From NCBI GenBank assembly GCA_021796175.1, contig JAJYOM010000040.1, forward strand, positions 1 through 11,837: DNA of 11,837 nt, given 5' to 3'. This document shows positions 6,643 through 11,837 of the stretch, one piece after another (the stretch's first letter is position 1; the number at the start of each line of letters is the position of its first letter). The notes beneath the pieces are model-generated. The model was given only the letters and a program-made list of their open reading frames with translations, was not told the DNA's origin and searched no databases. The DNA is from Thermoplasmata archaeon (GTDB lineage Archaea; Thermoplasmatota; Thermoplasmata; Sysuiplasmatales; Sysuiplasmataceae). The position numbers were made by a program, and so were the translations under genes.

Positions 6643-7046
6643 TTCTTATCACCTGTCACAAGCAATCTCCTCACCAGCCTGGCGGTTTGCGATGAGGATA
6701 TGGCATAAAATGCCCACTTGCCTTTTCTTCTTCTACGGACAAGCCCGACACGCTCCAGCATGTTCATGTTCCTGGAGGCGGTGGGCTGTGACAGTTTCAT
6801 TGCCGACATGATTTCGCAGACGCACATCTCTCTGTTCACAAGGAGGATGAGTATTGCTATTCTGTTTCTGTCACTAAGCACCTTGAAAATGCGCTCCAGT
6901 GAGACGAGATTTGCCTCACCTTTGCCTGACATCAGCCTGGCAGCTTCGGCCATTGCGCTGCGTATGGCAGACAATGAGCAGAGCCCATCCTCTATCAAGT
7001 GCGACACACTTTCGCTCTTATTGATTATCTCAGAGCCTGACAACAT
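6639..7046 (-). CDS. arsR: ArsR-type arsenic-responsive repressor
   Basis: The protein has 135 residues. A winged helix-turn-helix domain covers about residues 44-128: FKVLSDRNRIAILILLV, then the metal-site helix with Cys75-Val-Cys77 (EMCVCEI), the recognition helix SQPTASRNMNMLERVG, and the wing with RRRRKGKW. The CVC pair in that helix is the As(III)/Sb(III) site of classical ArsR; Cys23 in the N-terminal extension could be a third ligand, an inference. The extension of about 40 residues before the core is longer than in most ArsR proteins. The ATG at 7046 is chosen because an AGGTGG ribosome binding site ends three bases upstream; it covers a GTG at 7052 that would otherwise be an alternative start. 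The gene follows acr3 by 45 bases with no TATA box between them and overlaps arsC by ATGA. It probably represses its own operon through the palindrome at 8243-8258. Confidence 0.93.
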   Translation of the reverse strand: MLSGSEIINKSESVSHLIEDGLCSLSAIRSAMAEAARLMSGKGEANLVSLERIFKVLSDRNRIAILILLVNREMCVCEIMSAMKLSQPTASRNMNMLERVGLVRRRRKGKWAFYAISSSQTARLVRRLLVTGDKK

Positions 7047-7091
7047 ATCCACCTTCGTACGACATTCTATTCCCCTCGCAACTTTCCCGGG

Positions 7092-8222
7092 TCAGGATCC
7101 CAGCTCCCCGATTGCTCCACCTGCGAGGTGCCGGCCACTGAACAATACTTTTTTCAAGCGAATCGAAAGGTATACCAGACCGATCATTGTGGGAACCTCA
7201 ATAAGTGGCCCGACGACGGCAGCAAATGCCTGGCCCGAAGTTATACCGAACACTCCAACAGCAACTGCAATGGCAAGTTCGAAATTGTTGCTCGCAGAAG
7301 TAAACGAAGTAGTGACTGTTTCTTCATAGTTGAGCCCTGCTTTCCATGAAATGAGATAGGATAGGCCGAACATCAGTATGAAGTAGGCCAGAAGCGGGAC
7401 CGCAACGCTCAATAGATCTATTGGAAGTGTAAGTATCTCCCTTCCTTCCAGACTGAACATTATCACAAGTGTGAAAAGGAGTCCTATCAGCGCAGTGGGC
7501 TTGAGTCTCGGAATGAATTTCTCTTCATACCAGTCATTCCCCTTACTGCGAGTAAGATATGCCCTGGTGAAAATGCCCATAGCGAATGGGACGCCCAGGA
7601 AAACGGCCACATTCCAGGCAACTGTGATAGGATTCACATGCACAGCTGCAGTCCCTGCACCGGTTACCAGATAGCCGGAAAGTACATTTATGAAAAGGAA
7701 TGCGTAAAGCGAGTAGAAAACTATCTGGAACAGCGCGTTCATCGCAACAAGCAGGGCGGCGTACTCGTTATTCCCTCCGGCCAGCATGTTCCATACGAGC
7801 ACCATCGCTATGCAGCGCGCAAGACCAATAAGTATGACACCGTTCCTGAAGGCGGGCAACCCTGGAAGGAATATCCACGCGAGCGCAAACATGAGAAAAG
7901 GGCCGACAACCCAGTTGAGCACCATTGAGATACTGAGCATCCTGCCAGTATGGCTGACCTTGCGTATGCGCCTGTAATTCACCGCCGCGAGCGGTGGAAA
8001 CATCATCCATATGAGGCCGATGGCGATCGGCAGCGAAATGGAGTCTATCTGGACAGAGTCTATCAGTCTTCCGCTCGCGGGCAGGAAGTACCCAAGGCTG
8101 ACTCCAAGTATCATGGCCGCAAATATCCAGACAGGGAGCAGTTTGTCCAGCATAGACAGGTTGCGAAGTACATCAACTGCAGGATCTGCAGATCCATTGG
8201 ACATCAATTTGTCATTCTGCAC
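7092..8222 (-). CDS. acr3: Acr3 arsenite efflux transporter
   Basis: The 376-residue inner-membrane carrier has about ten hydrophobic segments, the usual Acr3 layout within the bile acid/arsenite transporter superfamily. It exports arsenite using the membrane potential or proton gradient. Hallmarks are the GLARCIAMVLVWN segment with the conserved Cys137, GGNNEYAALLVAMNALFQI in the next helix, the FTSASNNFELAIA stretch with Glu315, and VVGPLIEVPTMI near the end. The start is taken as GTG at 8222 because the palindromic TATA box centred at 8250/8251 lies about 28 bases upstream, which fits a leaderless message; ATG at 8204 is a possible internal start that would lose six residues. No Shine-Dalgarno sequence precedes either. 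It is the first gene of the acr3-arsR-arsC operon. Acr3 rather than ArsB or a bile-acid carrier is supported by the motif set and the operon. Confidence 0.95.
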   Translation of the reverse strand: MQNDKLMSNGSADPAVDVLRNLSMLDKLLPVWIFAAMILGVSLGYFLPASGRLIDSVQIDSISLPIAIGLIWMMFPPLAAVNYRRIRKVSHTGRMLSISMVLNWVVGPFLMFALAWIFLPGLPAFRNGVILIGLARCIAMVLVWNMLAGGNNEYAALLVAMNALFQIVFYSLYAFLFINVLSGYLVTGAGTAAVHVNPITVAWNVAVFLGVPFAMGIFTRAYLTRSKGNDWYEEKFIPRLKPTALIGLLFTLVIMFSLEGREILTLPIDLLSVAVPLLAYFILMFGLSYLISWKAGLNYEETVTTSFTSASNNFELAIAVAVGVFGITSGQAFAAVVGPLIEVPTMIGLVYLSIRLKKVLFSGRHLAGGAIGELGS

Positions 8223-8242
8223 AGTGTCAAAATAATAAATTT

Positions 8243-8258
8243 ACATATTTAAATATGT
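8243..8258 (-). promoter_or_regulatory. ars operon promoter: 16-base palindrome over the TATA box
   Basis: ACATATTTAAATATGT is a perfect palindrome containing the TATA core ATTTAAAT, about 28 bases upstream of the acr3 GTG. ArsR dimers bind AT-rich inverted repeats in or near the ars promoter, so this is the best operator candidate. Binding here would exclude TBP. Confidence 0.6.
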
Positions 8259-8757
8259 GTATCTGACTTCATAAAACCTTTGCACCCCAATTCAGAACAG
8301 CCGTCCAGATTTTCTATTATTTCACAGAGCAGTAAATGATGCAACCTGCCGGTCCGGCCAATGGACACATGATTGACAGATAAAATCAGGACTGCTATGC
8401 AGAACTTGAGAATCCGCTTTGGCTGCTGTTTTGAAAATAATTAGCTGTAATTCCTTTATGATCACAGGTACCCGCATCGGCTGGAACTGTGCCTGCGACA
8501 GTCAGGAAAATTGAATTCTGGAGCTGCAGGCCGCGAAACAGTATGACTCTGTTGCCTGACAGCTGCATTTGAACATTGAAAGAGATTTGGCATTTAGGAT
8601 GGCGGTTGTTTCGTTCGGACCGGTTATTGCAGTCGGACTCGGTGTAATATTGGGCGCCGGCAATGCGCAGTCGCAATTTGGAAAGCAGGCATCGAACCCT
8701 GGCTCTGCCGCGGAGCTGGTCTAGAAACATTTTTACCCTTCACAGAAATTCAGCTGC
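8259..8757. other. 500-base intergenic region, mostly non-coding, possible gene remnants
   Basis: The region lies between two outward-facing promoters (ars and S9 peptidase). Plus-strand codons 8560-8724 are open. From the ATG at 8599 they give 41 residues with a Gly-rich hydrophobic stretch (FGPVIAVGLGVILGAG) followed by a small, polar tail. On the minus strand, codons 8395-8560 look protein-like (SIFLTVAGTVPADAG) but are continuous with Arg-rich codons that do not. Neither has a ribosome binding site or promoter of its own. They may be decayed gene pieces or chance. No RNA gene is seen. Confidence 0.4.
8729..8735 (+). promoter_or_regulatory. TATA-like box of the S9 peptidase gene
   Basis: ATTTTTA, preceded by the purine-rich GAAAC that fits a TFB recognition element, is centred 26 bases upstream of the ATG at 8758. 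A leaderless start is predicted, in agreement with the absence of a ribosome binding site. Confidence 0.5.
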
Positions 8758-10590
8758 ATGGAAGAAAAAAGTGATTTTTCGAACAAGCTGAATTATGAGC
8801 GTTTCACACAATATTTCCATTATTCTAGTGCAAGGCCGCTTTCCGGCGGCGACATAATCTATGTATCTGATATCAGCGGCCAATTCAACATATGGAGACA
8901 GAGCATGGCAGGCGGACTCTCACCCGGTTACCAGAGAATGCTGACTGCATTCAGCGACTGGACTGTCAGGGGAATTTCACTGACCCGGGATGAGAGGCGT
9001 ATCTATTTCATGGCGGATAAGAACGGAGACGAACATTACCAGCTGTTTACAATTCCATCTTCAGGGGGCGAAATGAACGCACTGACCTCTGACAGGGAAA
9101 TCACATACATGCTCAACGAAGGTGCTTTAGACGGAGCGGGCAGCAGACTTCTTTATGCAAGCAACGCAAGAACTCGAACTGATTTTGACATTGTTGTAAG
9201 AGACCTGAAAGCAGGAAGGGAGTCGATGCCGCTTGAGACCGGTTACCTCTGGGGTGATGCATCGTGGGACCACTCAGGACGGCGCTTCAAGGCAGTTCAG
9301 CAATTCAGCAACACGGATGTAAGATCATTTTTCCACGATCTGAAAAGGAAGAAGACGACTGAGATACTGCCACATAAAGAAGAGGCGATTGTATATGCCG
9401 CTGGCTGGACCGCAGACGGAAGGATCCTGCTTGTTACTGACCTCGGCAGCGAGTTCAGGAAACTGCTGCTGTATGACCCTGTCAGTGGAAGCAGCTCCAA
9501 AATCTACGCAGGCAGGCATGACGTTGAAGCAGTGTGTTCCTCAGCGTCGGGCAACCGTGTGTTCTACGTGATAAACAACGGGGGCTATTCAGAGGTCTAC
9601 GAGTGCAGACCGGGCGGGAAGCATTCGAAGCTCAGGCTGCCGAAGAAAGGCTGGGTGAATTTCTCAGGCATAGAGATTGACGCGAAGGACAGGAGGCTTG
9701 GCATGGTGTGGGTAAGAGATGCGGCACCGCCGGAAATACTACTCTACGATATCAAGTCCGGGAAAAACGGCTTTGTAACCGAGAGCATGGCTGGCGGCGT
9801 ACCGGCAGGAATACCGAGTCCGGAGCTTGTGCATTACAAGTCGTTCGATGGAAGGGACATACCGGCATTCTACTACCCGCCTGCAGGAAAATCAGGGAAA
9901 TCGCCGGCAGTGCTGTCAATACACGGCGGTCCGGAGGCACAGGAAAGGCCCGGCTGGGGTTACTCAGGACTTTACCAGTTCCTTCAGAAATCAGGGATAG
10001 CTGTCCTGTGCCCAAATGTGAGAGGTTCCACCGGATACGGAAAGACATATCAGAAACTCATACACAGGGACTGGGGCGGAAACGAGCTCAGGGATTTCGA
10101 CAGTGCAGCCAGATGGCTGAAATCAAGGAAGGATATCGATGCAGGCAGGCTTGGCGTCTTCGGAGGCAGTTTCGGCGGCTTCGCGACACTCTCATGCGTC
10201 TCGAGATTGCCGTCATACTGGAAGGCAGGAGTGGACATCTGCGGACCATCCAATCTTGTCACATTTTGCAGGTCTGTACCGCCTTTCTGGCAGAGGTTCA
10301 TGAAGGAATGGGTCGGTGATGCGGAGAAGGAATCGGATTTTCTGATGGAACGCTCGCCAATCACTTACATTGAGGATGTCAGGGCGGATATGCTGATAGT
10401 GCAGGGCGCAAATGATCCGAGGGTGGTGAAAGCCGAATCGGATCAGATGGTGCAGCGTCTGAGGGATAACGGAAGGAGCATCGAATACATGATATTCGAT
10501 GACGAAGGGCACGGTTTCACCAAGACAGCAAATGCAAGGAAGGGCTTCGGCAGATGCGCCGATTTCCTTGCCGAGAAACTCAAGGGGTGA
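8758..10590 (+). CDS. S9 family serine peptidase, acylaminoacyl-peptidase-like
   Basis: The protein has 610 residues and is probably cytoplasmic, since no signal peptide is seen. An N-terminal beta-propeller (about 25-345) shows repeated WD40/TolB-like strands such as DERRIYFMADKNGDE, SRLLYASNAR and GRILLVTDL; it gates access to the active site. The alpha/beta hydrolase domain follows (about 365-610) with the oxyanion region HGGPE (389-393), NVRGSTGYGK (420-429), the nucleophile Ser471 in GGSFGGF, Asp553 in GANDPRV and His585 in DEGHGF: a complete catalytic triad. Length and motifs match archaeal acylaminoacyl peptidases, which remove N-acylated or free N-terminal residues from short peptides; oligopeptidase activity is also possible. 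The ATG at 8758 is 26 bases from a TATA box, so the message is probably leaderless. It is a single gene, converging on the enolase-superfamily gene with a 52-base gap. Confidence 0.93.
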   Translation: MEEKSDFSNKLNYERFTQYFHYSSARPLSGGDIIYVSDISGQFNIWRQSMAGGLSPGYQRMLTAFSDWTVRGISLTRDERRIYFMADKNGDEHYQLFTIPSSGGEMNALTSDREITYMLNEGALDGAGSRLLYASNARTRTDFDIVVRDLKAGRESMPLETGYLWGDASWDHSGRRFKAVQQFSNTDVRSFFHDLKRKKTTEILPHKEEAIVYAAGWTADGRILLVTDLGSEFRKLLLYDPVSGSSSKIYAGRHDVEAVCSSASGNRVFYVINNGGYSEVYECRPGGKHSKLRLPKKGWVNFSGIEIDAKDRRLGMVWVRDAAPPEILLYDIKSGKNGFVTESMAGGVPAGIPSPELVHYKSFDGRDIPAFYYPPAGKSGKSPAVLSIHGGPEAQERPGWGYSGLYQFLQKSGIAVLCPNVRGSTGYGKTYQKLIHRDWGGNELRDFDSAARWLKSRKDIDAGRLGVFGGSFGGFATLSCVSRLPSYWKAGVDICGPSNLVTFCRSVPPFWQRFMKEWVGDAEKESDFLMERSPITYIEDVRADMLIVQGANDPRVVKAESDQMVQRLRDNGRSIEYMIFDDEGHGFTKTANARKGFGRCADFLAEKLKG

Positions 10591-10642
10591 ACTGTCTTCC
10601 AGCCGGGATGTCAGCAGTGCGAACAGCAGCCGCAGCATCGCA

Positions 10643-11740
10643 CTACGGTTTAAGCAGCGATCCCTGCTCAAGCGATACGCTGGACAGATAGGCACCGTTC
10701 ACAACAATGCCGGTTCCGGGACCGTCGTTTGGCCTGATCCTGCCATCCACCATGTGGAACGGATTATCCACGATATCCCTGGAGAAATACCTGTCATTAG
10801 GCGATGTGTCACCGGGATAATCCACGTTACCCTGGCTTGCGAGCGAGATATTGAATGCGCGACCGACTCCGGTTTCCAGCATGCCGCCGACCCAGCAGTG
10901 ACCTCCGCGTTCAGCGCACACAGAGGCGACCTTCAGCGATTCGGTCAATCCACCAACCCTTCCCGGTTTTATGTTGATCACACTGCATGCGCCCATATCA
11001 AAAGCCTGTTCCGCCTTTGCGGAATCGGTTATTGACTCGTCAAGGCAAATCGGTGTCGCCATTTGCCTTGCGAGCCTGGAGTGATCCAGAAGATCGTCAT
11101 GGCCAAGAGGCTGTTCCATATAGACAAGGTTGAAGCGGTCAAGCCTCTTCAGGAGCTCCGCATCCTTCAGTGTGTAGTCGGTGTTTGCGTCTGCGCTGAG
11201 TTTTATGTCCGGGAATGAGTCCCTGACTGCGGACAGAATGCCGAACTCCTTCCCCTTTTCCACCTTGACCTTGATCCTCCTGTACCCCTTTTCTACCGCT
11301 GAGCCAATGCGTCTCACCATGTCCTGTACAGAGTCCATGCCGATGGATATTCCAACATCCGCATGTCCCTTTGAGTCGCCAAGTCTCCTCGCGAGTGGAA
11401 TCCCCTCCGCCCTGCTGTGATAGTCCCAGAGCAGCATCTCCAGCGCCGCCTTAGCCATATTGTGACCTTTGATGACTGAAGCGCGTTCCATGAATACACG
11501 CGGCTGCGGAAGGTCGGCAATCATTGGGGAGAAAAAGTTGCGTATGACATGCATCGCAGTTTCGTTGTCCTCGTAGCTGTAGTGCGGTTCTTCACCTGTC
11601 ACGCACTCAGAATAAGCCGTGACACTGCCGGACGCGAGCCTGAATATATACCCTATCCGTTCAGTCTGAGTCCCGAAGCTTGTGGTGAACGGGGTCAGAA
11701 GCGGCATACTTATTTTGTAGTAGGAAAGCCCGGCTGCCAT
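10643..11740 (-). CDS. enolase-superfamily enzyme, o-succinylbenzoate synthase / N-acylamino acid racemase type
   Basis: The protein has 365 residues. An N-terminal capping domain (about 1-125) contains the specificity loop SMPLLTPFTTSFG and the HNMAKAALEMLLWD helix. The TIM barrel follows with all catalytic residues: Lys157 and Lys159 (IKVKVEKG), Asp184 (SADANT), Glu209 (YMEQPL), Asp234 (CLDES) bound to Mg2+, and Lys258 (INIKPGRVGGL) as the second acid/base. WVGGMLETGVGRAFN and DYPGDTSPNDRYF are typical of the OSBS/NSAR group. Members make o-succinylbenzoate for menaquinone, racemise N-acylamino acids, or do both. No other menaquinone gene is in the window, and the neighbouring acylaminoacyl peptidase makes the racemase role attractive; this is an inference. 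The ATG at 11740 is preferred over the GTG at 11758 because it lies about 27 bases from a TTTTA box; the frame is otherwise open up to a TGA near 11805. Confidence 0.9.
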   Translation of the reverse strand: MAAGLSYYKISMPLLTPFTTSFGTQTERIGYIFRLASGSVTAYSECVTGEEPHYSYEDNETAMHVIRNFFSPMIADLPQPRVFMERASVIKGHNMAKAALEMLLWDYHSRAEGIPLARRLGDSKGHADVGISIGMDSVQDMVRRIGSAVEKGYRRIKVKVEKGKEFGILSAVRDSFPDIKLSADANTDYTLKDAELLKRLDRFNLVYMEQPLGHDDLLDHSRLARQMATPICLDESITDSAKAEQAFDMGACSVINIKPGRVGGLTESLKVASVCAERGGHCWVGGMLETGVGRAFNISLASQGNVDYPGDTSPNDRYFSRDIVDNPFHMVDGRIRPNDGPGTGIVVNGAYLSSVSLEQGSLLKP

Positions 11741-11759
11741 GTAACATGGAATACACACG

Positions 11760-11837
11760 ATGCTAAAAGGAGTTGGGTTGCCGGTAACAACTGCTCCGCG
11801 GGATCAGCCGCCGACCTGTGACATTGCAAAAAGTGTT
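11760..11837 (+). CDS. possible partial gene running off the right edge
   Basis: The frame is open from the ATG at 11760 to the window end (26 codons, starting MLKGVGLPVTTAPRDQPP). It is divergent from the enolase-superfamily gene with 19 bases between the two start codons. There is no clear ribosome binding site; an AT-rich CTTATTTT about 47 bases upstream could serve as a promoter element. I do not recognise the sequence, and the fragment is too short to decide whether it is real. Confidence 0.3.
   Translation, partial: MLKGVGLPVTTAPRDQPPTCDIAKSV
11764..11771 (-). promoter_or_regulatory. weak TATA-like box of the enolase-superfamily gene
   Basis: Minus-strand CTTTTAGC is about 27 bases upstream of the ATG at 11740 and would give a leaderless message. 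It overlaps the first codons of the possible plus-strand gene at 11760. Confidence 0.3.

Noticed and set aside
6293..7329. Long plus-strand open frames (172 and 203 codons) opposite arsC, arsR and acr3
   Set aside because: They are antisense to strongly supported genes with full motif sets and show no domain of their own.
8686..8703. GGTTCGATGCC on the minus strand, like a tRNA T-loop
   Set aside because: The flanking stem pairs poorly and no acceptor, D or anticodon arm can be placed upstream, so it is not a tRNA.
9708..10319. 203-codon plus-strand frame within the S9 peptidase gene
   Set aside because: It is the out-of-frame shadow of the catalytic domain; its translation is Arg/Gly-rich and lacks motifs.

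Overview
The window looks like a piece of an archaeal chromosome, most probably from the Thermoplasmata (Thermoplasmatota), with mixed GC content near 50%. The reasons are an archaeal-type PhoU protein, an HTH-10 (bacterio-opsin activator-type) regulator, a membrane-anchored cupredoxin, and archaeal promoter layout. AT-rich TATA-like boxes sit about 26 bases upstream of several start codons, which suggests leaderless transcripts. Other genes, mostly operon-internal ones, carry GGTGA-type ribosome binding sites. The lineage is inferred from family content, not from any marker gene.

Layout from left to right: the 3' part of a PhoU-family gene (+, cut by the window edge); an M24 Xaa-Pro-type aminopeptidase (-); about 340 bases without a convincing gene; a membrane-anchored cupredoxin (-); and a B12-binding-domain radical SAM enzyme (-). 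In the leader of the radical SAM gene lies a possible overlooked Cys-rich small ORF. Next comes a divergent pair, a small alpha/beta-barrel-like protein (-) and an HTH-10 regulator (+), whose shared promoter carries three copies of AACGGT. Then follows an arsenic resistance operon read on the minus strand in the order acr3, arsR, arsC. A 16-base perfect palindrome covers the acr3 TATA box. After about 500 bases of mostly non-coding DNA come an S9-family acylaminoacyl-peptidase-like enzyme (+) and, convergent with it, an enolase-superfamily enzyme of the o-succinylbenzoate synthase / N-acylamino acid racemase group (-). A short open frame runs off the right edge.

Three themes stand out. The first is arsenic detoxification: ArsC reduces arsenate, Acr3 exports arsenite, and ArsR probably represses the whole unit through the palindrome. 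The second is peptide and amino-acid scavenging: an Xaa-Pro peptidase, an S9 exopeptidase and a possible N-acylamino acid racemase. The third is redox and membrane biochemistry: the cupredoxin and the B12 radical SAM enzyme. Nothing in the window is an obvious mobile element, CRISPR array or RNA gene. The most novel items are the hidden Cys-rich ORF, the triple AACGGT promoter, and the cupredoxin whose metal site looks like an altered CuA site.
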